A DNA stretch of 64,000 nt from positions 35,307,843 to 35,371,842 of the forward strand of contig CM072810.1 in assembly GCA_037013495.1 (NCBI GenBank). The letters run 5' to 3'. Source of the stretch: Hippophae tibetana (Eukaryota; Streptophyta; Magnoliopsida; Rosales; Elaeagnaceae). The position numbers and the translations under genes are program-made. Shown in pieces: positions 37,075 to 51,763 of this stretch (position 1 is the stretch's first letter; each line of letters opens with the position of its first letter). Under the pieces are notes generated by a model that was not told the DNA's origin, ran no database searches, and saw only the letters and a program-made list of their open reading frames with translations.

Positions 37075-39424
37075 AAAAAGGTAATCCGATCTCTAAAATG
37101 ATTATTTCAATGAATTTATAGTTGTATTTCTTCCAAGAGACTTCAAACTTTTTGGACACCACTCATATAGGCATTTGAGCAAAAAACTAAACCTAGAACT
37201 ATGCAGCTGAGCAGAAATTTTGAACTCTATATCATGCAAGAGGATGAAACGTTGAACAAATTCTACGCAGGTTTTTCAATCATTATCAACTACTCGTACA
37301 ATTTGGATGGACCTATTTGGAAAAAAGTAGATTGAGAAAATTGTTGTTATCCTACATTATCATTTTCAAGAAAAAGATTCCTTGCTTAAATCCATATAGA
37401 TGGCCTGTGAACTTACTGTTAAATGAATCAGTTGGGAAATTATACGAACTGCATTATTTGTTACCAAGATGATAGCAATCCACTTTCGTGGACGGAAAGA
37501 GCTTGACTTTATAGACATCAAGTATAGTGGTACGAGCGAAGCAATTTTGACAAAATTGTTAGAATTGATGAATCTAATACCAATGAAGAGAAAATATCTA
37601 TACTTTCCCATAAATTTACTAAATTTTGTAGAAAGAATAAACCCGTTTTTAGGTATTTAAGAAAAAGGTAATCCGAGTTCTAAAATGATTATTTCAATGA
37701 ATTTATAGTTGTTTTTGTTTCAAGCGACTTCAAACATTTTGGAGACCACTCATATAGGCATTTGAGCAAAAAACTAAATCTAGAACTATGCAGGTGAACA
37801 TAAATTTTGAACTCTATATCTTGCAAGAGGATGAAACTTAGAACAAATTCTATGCAGGTTTTTCGATCATAATCAACTACTCGTACAATTTGGATGGACC
37901 TATTTGTTAAAAAAGTAGATTGAGAAAATGGTTGTTAGCCTACATTATCATTTCCAAGAAAAAGATACCTTGCTTAAATCCATATAGAAGGCCTGTGAAC
38001 TTACTGTTAAATGAATTAGTTGGGAAATTATTCGAACTGCATTATTTGTTATCAAGATGATAGCAATCCACTTTCGTGGACGGAAAGAGCTTGACTTTAT
38101 AGACATCAAGTATAGTGGTACGAGCGGAGCAATTTTGACACAATTGTTAGAATTGATGAATCTAATACCAATGAATAGAAAATATCTATACTTTCCCATA
38201 GATTTACTAAATTTCGTAGAAAGAATAAACCCGTTTTTAGGGATTTAAGAAAAAGGTAATCCGATCTCTAAAATGATTATTTCAATGAATTTATAGTTGT
38301 ATTTCTTCCAAGAGACTTCAAACTTTTTGGAGACCACTCATATAGGCATTTGAGCAAAAAACTAAACCTAGAACTATGCAGCTGAGCAAAAATTTTGAAC
38401 TCTATATCATGCAAGAGGATGAAACGTTGAACAAATTCTACGCAGGTTTTTCAATCATTATCAACTACTCGTACAATTTGGATCGACCTATTTGGAAAAA
38501 ATGTAGATTGAGAAAATTGTTGTTATCCTACATTATCATTTTCAAGAAAAAGATTCCTTGCTTAAATCCATATAGATGGCCTGTGAACTTACTGTTAAAT
38601 GAATCAGTTGGGAAATTATTCGAACTGCATTATTTGTTACCAAGATGATAGCAATCCACTTTCGTGGACGGAAAGAGCTTGACTTTATAGACATCAAGTA
38701 TAGTGGTACGAGTGAAGCAATTTTGACAAAATTGTTAGAATTGATGAATCTAATACCAATGAAGAGAAAATATCTATACTTTCCCATAGATTTACTAAAT
38801 TTCGTAGAAAGAATAAACCCGTTTTTAGGTATTTAAGAAAAAGGTAATCCGAGTTCTAAAATGATTATTTCAATGAATTTATAGTTGTTTTTCTTCCAAG
38901 CGACTTCAAACATTTTGGAGACCACTCATATAGGCATTTGAGCAAAAAACTAAATCTAGAACTATGCAGCTGAACATAAATTTTGAACTCTATATTCTGC
39001 AAGAGGATGAAACTTTGAACAAATTCTATGCAGGTTTTTCGATCATAATCAACTACTCGTACAATTTGGATGGACCTATTTGTTAAAAAATTAGATTGAG
39101 AAAATGGTTGTTAGCCTACATTATCATTTCCAAGAAAAAGATACCTTGCTTAAATCCATATAGAAGGCCTGTGAACTTACTGTTAAATGAATTAGTTGGG
39201 AAATTATTCGAACTGCATTATTTGTTACCAAGATGATAGCAATCCACTTTCGTGGACGGAAAGAGCTTGACTTTATAGACATCAAGTATAGTGGTACGAG
39301 CGGAGCAATTTTGACACAATTGTTAGAATTGATGAATCTAATACCAATGAATAGAAAATATCTATACTTTCCCATAGATTTACTAAATTTCGTAGAAAGA
39401 ATAAACCCGTTTTGAGGGATTTAA
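37075..39424 (+). repeat. 2-monomer HOR, 1176-bp period, two copies (M64-M67)
   Basis: Monomers end at 37660, 38248, 38836 and 39424. M64 and M66 share AAACGTTGAAC, AAAGATTCC and AGATGGCCTG. M65 and M67 share GTAATCCGAGTTC, ATAGTTGTTTTT, TTCGATCATAATC and GGAGCAATTTT with CCAATGAATAG. Partners are offset by exactly 1176 bp. Small differences are GGAAAAAAGTAG against GGAAAAAATGTAG, and CAGGTGAAC against CAGCTGAAC. M67 also has a distant relative, M99 at 57652-58239. Confidence 0.85.
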
Positions 39425-42400
39425 GAAACAGGTAATCCGAGCTCTAAAATGATTATTTCATTGAATTTATAGTTGTATTTCTTCCAAGCGACTACAAACA
39501 TTTTGGAGAACACTCATATAGGCATTTGAGCAAAAAAACTAAATCTATAACTATACAGCTGAACATACATTTTGAACTCTATATCATGCAAGAGGATGAA
39601 ACTTTGAACAAATTCTATGCAGGTTTTTCAATCATTATCAACTACTCGTACAATTTGGATAGACCTATTTGTTAAAAAAGTAGATTGAGAAAATGGTTGT
39701 TAGCCTACATTATCATTTCCAAGAAAAAGATACCTTGCTTAAATCCATATAGAAGGCCTGTGAACTTATTGTTAAATGAATTAGTTGGGAAATTATTCGA
39801 ACTGCATTATGTGTTACCAAGATGATAGCAATCCACTTTCGTGGACGGAAAGAGCTTGACTTTATAGACATCAAGTATAGTGGTACGAGCGAAGCAATTT
39901 TGACACAATTGTTAGAATTGATGAATATAATACCAATGAAGAGAAAATATCTATACTTTCCCATAGATTTACTAAATTGCTTAGAAAGAATAAACCCGTT
40001 TTTAGGGATTTAAAAAATAGGTAATCCGATCTCTAAAATGATTATTTAAATGAATTTATAGTTGTATTTCTTCTAAGAAACTTCAAACATTTTGGAGACC
40101 ACTCATATAGGCATTTGAGCAAAAAATAAATCTAGAACTATGTAGCTGAACATAAATTTTGAACTCTATATCATGTAAGAGGATGAAACTTTGAACAAAT
40201 TCTATGCAGGTTTTTCAATAAATTTCAACTACCCGTAAAATTTGGATCGACCTATTTGGAAAAAACGTAGATTGAGAAAATCGTTGTTAGCCTACATTAT
40301 CATTTTCAAGAAAAAGATACCTTGCTTAAATCCATATAGAAGGCCTGTGAACTTACTGTTAAATGAATCAGTTGGGAAATTATTCGAACTGCATTATTTG
40401 TTACCAAGATGATAGCAATCCACTTTCGTGGATGGAAAGAGCTTGAATTTATAGACATCAAGTATAGTGGTACGAGCGAAGCTATATTGACACAATTGTT
40501 AGAAATGATGAATCTAATACCAATGAAGAGAAAATATCTATACTTTCCCATAGATTTACTAAATTTCTTAGAAAGAATAAACCCGTTTTTAGGGATTTAA
40601 AAAATAGGTAATCCGATCTCTAAAATGATTATTTCAATGAATTTATAGTTGTATTTCTTCCAAGAAACTTCAAACATTTTGGAGACCACTCATATAGGCA
40701 TTTGAGCAAAAAATAAATCTAGAACTATGTAGCCGAACATAAATTTTGAACTCTATATCATGCAAGAGGATGAAACTTTGAACAAATTCTATGCAGGTTT
40801 TTCAATCAATTTCAACTACCCGTACAATTTGGATGGACCTATTTGGAAAAAACGTAGATTCAGAAAATTGTTGTTAGCCTACATTATCATTTTCAAGAAA
40901 AAGATACCTTGCTTAAATCCATATAGAAGGCCTGTGAACTTACTGTTAAATGAATCAGTTGGGAAATTATTCGAACTGCATTATTTGTCACCAAGATGAT
41001 AGCAATCCACTTTCGTGGACGGAAAGAACTTGACTTTATAGACATCAAGTATAGTGGTACGAGCGAAGCTATATTGACACAATTGTTGGAAATGATGAAT
41101 CTAATACCAATGAAGATAAAATATCTATACTTTCCCATAGCTTTCCTAAATTTCTTAGAAAGAATAAACCAGTTTTTAGGGATTTAAAAAAAAGGTAATC
41201 CGAGCTCTAAAATGATTATTTCAATGAATTTATAGTTGTATTACTTCCAAGAGACTTCAAACATTGTGGAGACCACTCATATAGGCATTTGAGCAAAAAA
41301 CTAAACCTAGAACTATGTAGCTGAGCAGAAATTTTGAACTCTATATCATGCAAGAGGATGAAACTTTGAACAAATTCTACGCAGGTTTTTTAATCATTAT
41401 CAACTACTCGTACAATTTGGATGGACCTATTTGGAAAAAACGTAGATTGAGAAAATTGTTGTTATCCTACATTATCATTTTCAAGAAAAAGATACCTTGC
41501 TTAAATCCATATAGAAGGCCTGTGAACTTACTGCTAAATGAATCAGTTGGGAAATTATTCGAACTGCATTATTTGTTACCAAGATGATAGCAATCCACTT
41601 TCGTGGACAGAAAGAGCTTGACTTTATAGACATCAAGTATAGTGGTACGAGCGAAGCTATATTGACAAAATTGTTAGAATTGATGAATCTAATACCAATG
41701 AAGAGAAAATATCTATACTTTCCCATAGATTTACTAAATTTCGTAGAAAGAATAAACCCGTTTTTAGGGATTTAAGAAAAAGGTAATCCGAGCTCTAAAA
41801 TGATTGTTTCAATGAATTTATAGTTGTATTTCTTCCAAGCGACTTCAAACATTTTGGAGACCACTCATATACGCATTTGAGCAAAAAACTAAATCTAGAA
41901 CTATGCAGCTGAACATAAATTTTGAACTCTATATCTTGCAAGAGGATGAAACTTTGAACAAATTCTATGCAGGTTTTTCAATCATTATCAACAACTCGTA
42001 CAATTTGGATGGACCTATTTGTTAAAAAAGTAGATTGAGAAAATGGTTGTTAGAATACATTATCATTTCCAAGAAAAAGATACCTTGCTTAAATCCATAT
42101 AGAAGGCCTGTGAACTTACTGTTAAATAAATCAGTTGGGAAATTATTCGAACTGCATTATTTGTTGCCAAGATGATAGCAATCCACTTTCGCGGATGGAA
42201 AGAGCTTGACTTTATAGACATCAAGTATAGTGGAACGAGCGAAGCAATTTTGACACAATTGTTAGAATTGATGAATATAATACCAATGAAGAGAAAATAT
42301 CTATACTTTCCCATAGATTTACTAAATTGCTTAGAAAGAATAAACCCGTTTTTAGGGATTTAAGAAAATGGTAATCCGATCTCTAAAATGATTATTTAAA

Positions 42401-43535
42401 TGAATTTATAGTTGTATTTCTTCTAAGAAACTTCAAACATTTTGGAGACCACTCATATAGGCATTTGAGCAAAAAATAAATCTAGAACTATGTAGCTGAA
42501 CATAAATTTTGAACTCTATATCATGCAAGAATATGAAACTTTGAACAAATTCTATGCAGGTTTTTCAATCAATTTCAACTACCCGTACAATATGGATGGA
42601 CCTATTTGGAAAAAACGTAGATTGAGAAAATTGTTGTTAGCCTACATTATCATTTTCAAGAAAAAGATACCTTGCTTAAATCCATATAGAAGGCCTCTGA
42701 ACTTACTGTTAAATGAATCAGTTGGAAATTATTCGAACTGCATTATTTGTTACCAAGATGATAGTAATCCACTTTCGCGGATGGAAAGAGCTTGACTTTA
42801 TAGACATCAAGTATAGTGGTACGAGCGAAGCAATTTTGACACAATTGTTAGAATTGATGAATATAATACCAATGAAGAGAAAATATCTATACTTTCCCAT
42901 AGATTTACTAAATTGCTTAGAAAGAATAAACCCGTTTTTTGGGATTTAAGAAAATGGTAATCCGATCTCTAAAATTATTATTTAAATGAATTTATAGTTG
43001 TATTTCTTCTAAGAAACTTCAAACATTTTGGAGACCACTCATATAGGCATTTGAGCAAAAAATAAATCTAGAACTATGTAGCTGAACATAAATTTTGAAC
43101 TCTATATCATGCAAGAGGATGAAACTTTGAACAAATTCTATGCAGGTTTTTCAATCAATTTCAACTACCCGTACAATATGGATGGACCTATTTGGAAAAA
43201 ACGTAGATTGAGAAAATTGTTGTTAGCCTACATTATCATTTTCAAGAAAAAGATACCTTGCTTAAATCCATATAGAAGGCCTCTGAACTTACTGTTAAAT
43301 GAATCAGTTGGAAATTATTCGAACTGCATTATTTGTTACCAAGATGATAGCAATCCACTTTCGTGGACGGAAAGAGCTTGACTTTATAGACATCAAGTAT
43401 AGTGGTACGAGCGAAGTAATTTTGACACAATTGTTAGAATTGATGAATCTAATACCAATGAAGAGAAAATATCTATACTTTCCCATAGATTTACTAAATT
43501 TCTTAGAAAGAATAAACCCGTTTTTAGGGATTTAA
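39425..43535 (+). repeat. Mixed zone M68-M74, left partner of a long-range duplication
   Basis: Monomers end at 40013, 40600, 41187, 41775, 42363, 42949 and 43535. M68 has AAATCTATAACTATACAG. M71 has TGTATTACTTCC and GGTTTTTTAATC. M72 has CATATACGC, TTAGAATACATT and AAATTGCTTAG. These rare variants recur together in 58829-61180. M70, M71 and M72 pair with M102, M103 and M104 at an offset of 18817 bp, and M74 pairs with M105 at about 18231. M72 and M73 share the ATGAATATAATACC and AAATTGCTTAG variants. M73 and M74 carry the one-base loss giving CAGTTGGAAATTA. Confidence 0.8.
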
Positions 43536-46500
43536 GAAAAAGGTAATCCGAGCTCTAAAATGATTATTTCATTGAATTTATAGTTGTATTTCTTCCAAGT
43601 GACTTCAAACATTTTGGATACCACTCATATAGGAATTTGAGCAAAAAACTAAATCTAGAACTATGTAGCTGAGCAGAAATTTTGATCTCTATATCATGCA
43701 AGAGGATGAAACTTTGAACAAATTCTATGCAGGTTTTTCAATCAATATCAACACCTCGTACAATTTGGATGGACCTATTTGAAAAAAAAAGTAGATTGAG
43801 AAAATTGTTGTTAGCCTACATTATCATTTTCAAGAAAAAGATACCTTGCTTAAATCCATATAGAAGGCCTGTGAACTTGCTGTTAAATGAATCAGTTCGG
43901 AAATTATTCGAACTGCATTATTTGTTACCAAGATGATAGAAATCCACTTTCGTGGATGGAAAGAGCTTGACTTAATAGACATCAAGTATAGTGGTACGAG
44001 CGAAGCTATATTGGCAAAATTGTTAGAATTGATGAATCTAATACCAATGAAGAGAAAATATCTATACTTTCCCATAGATTTACTAAATTTCATAGAAAGA
44101 ATAAACCCGTTTTTAGGGATTTAAGAAAAAGTAATCCGAGCTCTAAAATGATTATTTCAATGAAGTTATAGTTGTATTTCTTCCAAGCAACTTCAAACAT
44201 TTTGGAGACCACTCATATAGGCATTTGAGCAAAAAAACTAAATCTAGAACAATGCAGCTGAACATGAATTTTGAACTCTTTATCATGCAAGAGGATGAAA
44301 CTTTGAACAAATTCTATGCAGGTTTTTCAATCAATTTCAACTACCCATACAATTTGGATGGACCTATTTGGAAAAAAACGTAGATTGAGAAAATTGTTGT
44401 TAGCCTACATTATCATTTTCAAGAAAAAGATACCTTGCTTAAATCCATATAGAAGGCCTGTGAACTTACTGTTAAATGAATCAGTTGGGAAATTATTCGA
44501 ACTGCATTATTTGTTGCCAAGATGATAGCAATCCACTTTCTTGGATGGAAAGAGCTTGACTTTATAGACATCAAGTATAGTGGTACATGCGAAGCTATTT
44601 TGACACAATTGTTAGAAATGATGAATCTAATACCAATGAAGATAAAATATCTATACTTTCCCATAGCTTTACTAAATTTCTTAGAAAGAATAAACCCGTT
44701 TTTAGGGATTTAAAAAAAGGTAATCCGAGCTCTAAAATGATTATTTCAATGAATTTATAGTTGTATTTCTTCCAAGAGACTTCAAACTTTTTGGAGACCA
44801 CTCATATAGGCATTTGAGCAAAAAACTAAACCTAGAACTATGTAGCTGAGCAGAAATTTTGATCTCTATATCATGCAAGAGGATGAAACTTTGAACAAAT
44901 TCTACGCAGGTTTTTCAATCAGTATCAACTATCGTACAATTTGGATGGACCTATTTGGAAAAAACGTAGATTGAGAAAATTGTTGTTATCCTACATTATC
45001 ATTTTCAAGAAAAAGATACCTTGCTTAAATCCATATAGAAGGCCTGTGAACTTACTGTTAAATGAATCAGTTGGAAATTATTCGAACTGCATTATTTGTT
45101 ACCAAGATGATAGCAATCCACTTTCGTGGACGGAAAGAGCTTGACTTTATAGACATCAAGTATAGTGGTACGAGCGAAGCAATTTTGACACAATTGTTAG
45201 AATTGATGAATCTAATACTAATGAAGAGAAAATATCTATACTTTCCCATAGATTTACTAAATTTCTTAGAAAGAATAAACCCGTTTTTAGGGATTTAAGA
45301 AAAAGGTAATCCGAGCTCTAAAATGATTATTTCATTGAATTTATAGTTGTATTTCTTCCAAGTGACTTCAAACATTTTGGATACCACTCATATAGGAATT
45401 TGAGCAAAAAACTAAATCTAGAACTATGCAGCTGAGCAGAAATTTTGATCTCTATATCATGCAAGAGGATGAAACTTTGAACAAATTCTATGCAGGTTTT
45501 TCAATCAATATCAACACCTCGTACAATTTGGATGGACCTATTTGAAAAAAAAAGTAGATTGAGAAAATTGTTGTTAGCCTACATTATCATTTTCAAGAAA
45601 AAGATACCTTGCTTAAATCCATATAGAAGGCCTGTGAACTTGCTGTTAAATGAATCAGTTCGGAAATTATTCGAACTGCATTATTTGTTACCAAGATGAT
45701 AGAAATCCACTTTCGTGGATGGAAAGAGCTTGACTTAATAGACATCAAGTATAGTGGTACGAGCGAAGCTATATTGACAAAATTGTTAGAATTGATGAAT
45801 CTAATACCAATGAAGAGAAAATATCTATACTTTCCCATAGATTTACTAAATTTCATAGAAAGAATAAACCCGTTTTTAGGGATTTAAGAAAAAGTAATCC
45901 GAGCTCTAAAATGATTATTTCAATGAAGTTATAGTTGTATTTCTTCCAAGCAACTTCAAACATTTTGGAGACCACTCATATAGGCATTTGAGCAAAAAAA
46001 CTAAATCTAGAACAATGCAGCTGAACATGAATTTTGAACTCTTTATCATGCAAGAGGATGAAACTTTGAACAAATTCTATGCAGGTTTTTCAATCAATTT
46101 CAACTACCCATACAATTTGGATGGACCTATTTGGAAAAAAACGTAGATTGAGAAAATTATTGTTAACCTACATTATCATTTTCAAGAAAAAGATACCTTG
46201 CTTAAATCCATATAGAAGGCCTGTGAACTTACTGTTAAATGAATCAGTTGGGAAATTATTCGAACTGCATTATTTGTTGCCAAGATGATAGCAATCCACT
46301 TTCTTGGATGGAAAGAGCTTGACTTTATAGACATCAAGTATAGTGGTACAAGCGAAGCTATTTTGACACAATTGTTAGAAATGATGAATCTAATACCAAT
46401 GAAGATAAAATATCTATACTTTCCCATAGCTTTACTAAATTTCTTAGAAAGAATAAACCCGTTTTTAGGGATTTAAAAAAAGGTAATCCGAGCTCTAAAA

Positions 46501-48824
46501 TGATTATTTCAATGAATTTATAGTTGTATTTCTTCCAAGAGACTTCAAACTTTTTGGAGACCACTCATATAGGCATTTGAGCAAAAAACTAAACCTAGAA
46601 CTATGCAGCTGAGCAGAAATTTTGATCTCTATATCATGCAAGAGGATGAAACTTTGAACAAATTCTACGCAGGTTTTTCAATCAGTATCAACTATCGTAC
46701 AATTTGGATGGACCTATTTGGAAAAAACGTAGATTGAGAAAATTGTTGTTATCCTACATTATCATTTTCAAGAAAAAGATACCTTGCTTAAATCCATATA
46801 GAAGGCCTATGAACTTACTGTTAAATGAATCAGTTGGAAATTATTCGAACTGCAATATTTGTTACCAAGATGATAGCAATCCACTTTCGTGGACGGAAAG
46901 AGCTTGACTTTATAGACATCAAGTATAGTGGTACGAGCGAAGCAATTTTGACACAATTGTTAGAATTGATGAATCTAATACTAATGAAGAGAAAATATCT
47001 ATACTTTCCCATAGATTTACTAAATTTCTTAGAAAGAATAAACCCGTTTTTAGGGATTTAAGAAAAAGGTAATCCGACCTCTAAAATGATTATTTCATTG
47101 AATTTATAGTTGTATTTCTTCCAAGTGACTTCAAACATTTTGGATACCACTCATATAGGAATTTGAGCAAAAAACTAAATCTAGAACTATGCAGCTGAGC
47201 AGAAATTTTGATCTCTATATCATGCAAGAGGATGAAACTTTGAACAAATTCTATGCAGGTTTTTCAATCAATATCAACACCTCGTACAATTTGGATGGAC
47301 CTATTTGAAAAAAAAAGTAGATTGAGAAAATTGTTGTTAGCCTACATTATCATTTTCAAGAAAAAGATACCTTGCTTAAATCCATATAGAAGGCCTGTGA
47401 ACTTGCTGTTAAATGAATCAGTTCGGAAATTATTCGAACTGCATTATTTGTTACCAAGATGATAGAAATCCACTTTCGTGGATGGAAAGAGCTTGACTTA
47501 ATAGACATCAAGTATAGTGGTACGAGCGAAGCTATATTGACAAAATTGTTAGAATTGATGAATCTAATACCAATGAAGAGAAAATATCTATACTTTCCCA
47601 TAGATTTACTAAATTTCATAGAAAGAATAAACCCGTTTTTAGGGATTTAAGAAAAAGTAATCCGAGCTCTAAAATGATTATTTCAATGAAGTTATAGTTG
47701 TATTTCTTCCAAGCAACTTCAAACATTTTGGAGACCACTCATATAGGCATTTGAGCAAAAAAACTAAATCTAGAACAATGCAGCTGAACATGAATTTTGA
47801 ACTCTTTATCATGCAAGAGGATGAAACTTTGAACAAATTCTATGCAGGTTTTTCAATCAATTTCAACTACCCATACAATTTGGATGGACCTATTTGGAAA
47901 AAAACGTAGATTGAGAAAATTATTGTTAACCTACATTATCATTTTCAAGAAAAAGATACCTTGCTTAAATCCATATAGAAGGCCTGTGAACTTACTGTTA
48001 AATGAATCAGTTGGGAAATTATTCGAACTGCATTATTTGTTGCCAAGATGATAGCAATCCACTTTCTTGGATGGAAAGAGCTTGACTTTATAGACATCAA
48101 GTATAGTGGTACAAGCGAAGCTATTTTGACACAATTGTTAGAAATGATGAATCTAATACCAATGAAGATAAAATATCTATACTTTCCCATAGCTTTACTA
48201 AATTTCTTAGAAAGAACAAACCCGTTTTTAGGGATTTAAAAAAAGGTAATCCGAGCTCTAAAATGATTATTTCAATGAATTTATAGTTGTATTTCTTCCA
48301 AGAGACTTCAAACTTTTTGGAGACCACTCATATAGGCATTTGAGCAAAAAACTAAACCTAGAACTATGCAGCTGAGCAGAAATTTTGATCTCTATATCAT
48401 GCAAGAGGATGAAACTTTGAACAAATTCTACGCAGGTTTTTCAATCAGTATCAACTATCGTACAATTTGGATGGACCTATTTGGAAAAAACGTAGATTGA
48501 GAAAATTGTTGTTATCCTACATTATCATTTTCAAGAAAAAGATACCTTGCTTAAATCCATATAGAAGGCCTATGAACTTACTGTTAAATGAATCAGTTGG
48601 AAATTATTCGAACTGCAATATTTGTTACCAAGATGATAGCAATCCACTTTCGTGGACGGAAAGAGCTTGACTTTATAGACATCAAGTATAGTGGTACGAG
48701 CGAAGCAATTTTGACACAATTGTTAGAATTGATGAATCTAATACTAATGAAGAGAAAATATCTATACTTTCCCATAGATTTACTAAATTTCTTAGAAAGA
48801 ATAAACCCGTTTTTAGGGATTTAA
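43536..48824 (+). repeat. 3-monomer HOR, exact 1763-bp period, three copies (M75-M83)
   Basis: Unit ends fall at 45298, 47061 and 48824, each 1763 bp apart. Inner monomer ends are 44124, 44713, 45887, 46476, 47650 and 48239. The first monomer has TATAGGAATTTG, GGATACCAC, ACTTAATAGAC and TTTCATAGAA. The second has ATGAAGTTATAG, CTGAACATGAATTTTG, CTACCCATAC and TTCTTGGATGG. The third has ATCAGTATCAAC, the one-base-short CTATCGTAC, and the one-base loss giving CAGTTGGAAATTA, so it is only 585 bp. The second and third copies are closer to each other than to the first: both have TATTGTTAACC and CTGCAATATT, which the first lacks. A second duplication event after the first explains that. Confidence 0.9.
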
Positions 48825-51763
48825 GAAAAAGGTAATCCGACCTCTAAAATGATTATTTCATTGAATTTATAGTTGTATTTCTTCCAAGTGACTTCAAACA
48901 TTTTGGATACCACTCATATAGGAATTTGAGCAAAAAACTAAATCTAGAACTATGCAGCTGAGCAGAAATTTTGATCTCTATATCATGCAAGAGGATGAAA
49001 CTTTGAACAAATTCTATGCAGGTTTTTCAATCAATATCAACACCTCGTACAATTTGGATGGACCTATTTGGAAAAAAAAGTAGATTGAGAAAATTGTTGT
49101 TAGCCTACATTATCATTTACAAGAAAAAGATACCTTGCTTAAATCCATATAGAAGGCCTGTGAACTTGCTGTTAAATGAATCAGTTCGGAAATTATTCGA
49201 ACTGCATTATTTGTTACCAAGATGATAGCAATCCACTTTCGTGGATGGAAAGAGCTTGACTTTATAGAAATCAAGTATAGTGGTACGAGCGAAGCTATAT
49301 TGACACAATTGTTAGAAATGATGAATCTAATACCAATGAAGATAAAATATCTATACTTTCCCATAGCTTTACTAAATTTCTTAGAAAGAATAAACCCGTT
49401 TTTAGGGATTTAAAAAAAAGGTTAACCGATCTCTAAAATGATATTTCAATGAATTTATAGTTGTATTTCTTCCAAGAAACTTCAAACATTTTGGAGACCA
49501 CTCATATAGGCATTTGAGCAAAAAATAAATCTAGAACTATGCAGCTGAACATAAATTTTGAACTCTATATCATGCAAGAGGATGAAACTTTGAACAAATT
49601 CTATGCAGGTTTTTCAATCAATTTCAACTACCCGTACAATTTGGATGGACCTATTTGGAAAAAACGTAGATTCAGAAAATTGTTGGTAGCCTACATTATC
49701 ATTTCCAAGAAAAAGATACCTTGCTTAATCCATATAGAAGGCCTGTGAACTTACTGTTAAATGAATCAGTTGGGAAATTATTCGAACTGCATTATTTGTT
49801 GCCAAGATGATAGAAATCCACTTTCGTGGATGGAAAGAGCTTGACTTTATAGACATCAAGTATAATGGTACGAGCGAAGCAATTTTGACACAATTGTTAG
49901 AATTGATGAATATAATACCAATGAAGAGAAAATATCTATACTTTCCCATAGATTTACTAAATTGCTTAGAAAGAATAAACCCGTTTTTAGGGATTTAAAA
50001 AAAAGGTAATCCGAGCTCTAAAATGATTATTTAAATGAATTTATAGTTGTATTTCTTCCAAGTGACTTCAAACATTTTGGATACCACTCATATAGGAATT
50101 TGAGCAAAAAACTAAATCTAGAACTATGCAGCTGAGCAGAAATTTTGATCTCTATATCATGCAAGAGGATGAAACTTTGAACAAATTCTATGCAGGTTTT
50201 TCAATCAATATCAACACCTCGTACAATTTGGATGGACCTATTTGAAAAAAAAAGTAGATTGAGAAAATTGTTGTTAGCCTACATTATCATTTTCAAGAAA
50301 AAGATACCTTGCTTAAATCCATATAGAAGGCCTGTGAACTTGCTGTTAAATGAATCAGTTCGGAAATTATTCGAACTGCATTATTTGTTGCCAAGATGAT
50401 AGAAATCCACTTTCGTGGATGGAAAGAGCTTGACTTAATAGACATCAAGTATAGTGGTACGAGCGAAGCTATATTGACAAAATTGTTAGAATTGATGAAT
50501 CTAATACCAATGAAGAGAAAATATCTATACTTTCCCATAGATTTACTAAATTTCTTAGAAAGAATAAACCCGTTTTTAGGGATTTAAGAAAAAGTAATCC
50601 GAGCTCTAAAATGATTATTTCAATGAAGTTATAGTTGTATTTCTTCCAAGCAACTTCAAACATTTTGGAGACCACTCATATAGGCATTTGAGCAAAAAAA
50701 CTAAATCTAGAACAATGCAGCTGAACATGAATTTTGAACTCTTTATCATGCAAGAGGATGAAACTTTGAACAAATTCTATGCAGGTTTTTCAGTCAATTT
50801 CAACTACCCATACAATTTGGATGGACCTATTTGGAAAAAAACGTAGATTGAGAAAATTATTGTTAACCTACATTATCATTTTCAAGAAAAAGATACCTTG
50901 CTTAAATCCATATAGAAGGCCTGTGAACTTACTGTTAAATGAATCAGTTGGGAAATTATTCGAACTGCATTATTTGTTGCCAAGATGATAGCAATCCACT
51001 TTCTTGGATGGAAAGAGCTTGACTTTATAGACATCAAGTATAGTGGTACAAGCGAAGCTATTTTGACACAATTGTTAGAAATGATGAATCTAATACCAAT
51101 GAAGATAAAATATCTATACTTTCCCATAGCTTTACTAAATTTCTTAGAAAGAATAAACCCGTTTTTAGGGATTTAAGAAAAAGGTAATCCGACCTCTAAA
51201 ATGATTATTTCATTGAATTTATAGTTGTATTTCTTCCAAGTGACTTCAAACATTTTGGATACCACTCATATAGGAATTTGAGCAAAAAACTAAATCTAGA
51301 ACTATGCAGCTGAGCAGAAATTTTGATCTCTATATCATGCAAGAGGATCAAACTTTGAACAAATTCTATGCAGGTTTTTCAATCAATTTCAACTACCCGT
51401 ACAATATGGATGGACCTATTTGGAAAAAACGTAGATTGAGAAAATTGTTGTTAGCCTACATTATCATTTTCAAGAAAAAGATACCTTGCTTAAATCCATA
51501 TAGAAGGCCTGTGAACTTACTGTTAAATGAATCAGTTGGAAATTATTCTAACTGCATTATTTGTTACCAAGATGATAGCAATCCACTTTCGTGGACGGAA
51601 AGAGCTTGACTTTATAGACATCAAGTATAGTGGTACGAGCGAAGCAATTTTGACACAATTGTTAGAATTGATGAATCTAATACCAATGAAGAGAAAATAT
51701 CTATACTTTCCCATAGATTTACTAAATTTCTTAGAAAGAATAAACCCGTTTTTAGGGATTTAA
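48825..51763 (+). repeat. Mosaic zone M84-M88 with a partial fourth copy of the 1763-bp unit
   Basis: Monomers end at 49413, 49998, 50587, 51176 and 51763. M84 starts as a fourth copy of the 3-mer (GTAATCCGACCTC, TATAGGAATTTG) and ends with the AAGATAAAATA and ATAGCTTTAC variants. M85 is 585 bp, with small losses near 49442 and 49728, and ends like M72. M86 and M87 then return to the first two members of the 3-mer, at offset 2937 from M81 and M82. M88 starts with GTAATCCGACCTC and continues as an M74-like monomer with ACAATATGG and CAGTTGGAAATTA. The order shows insertion of foreign monomer types into the 3-mer track. Confidence 0.78.
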
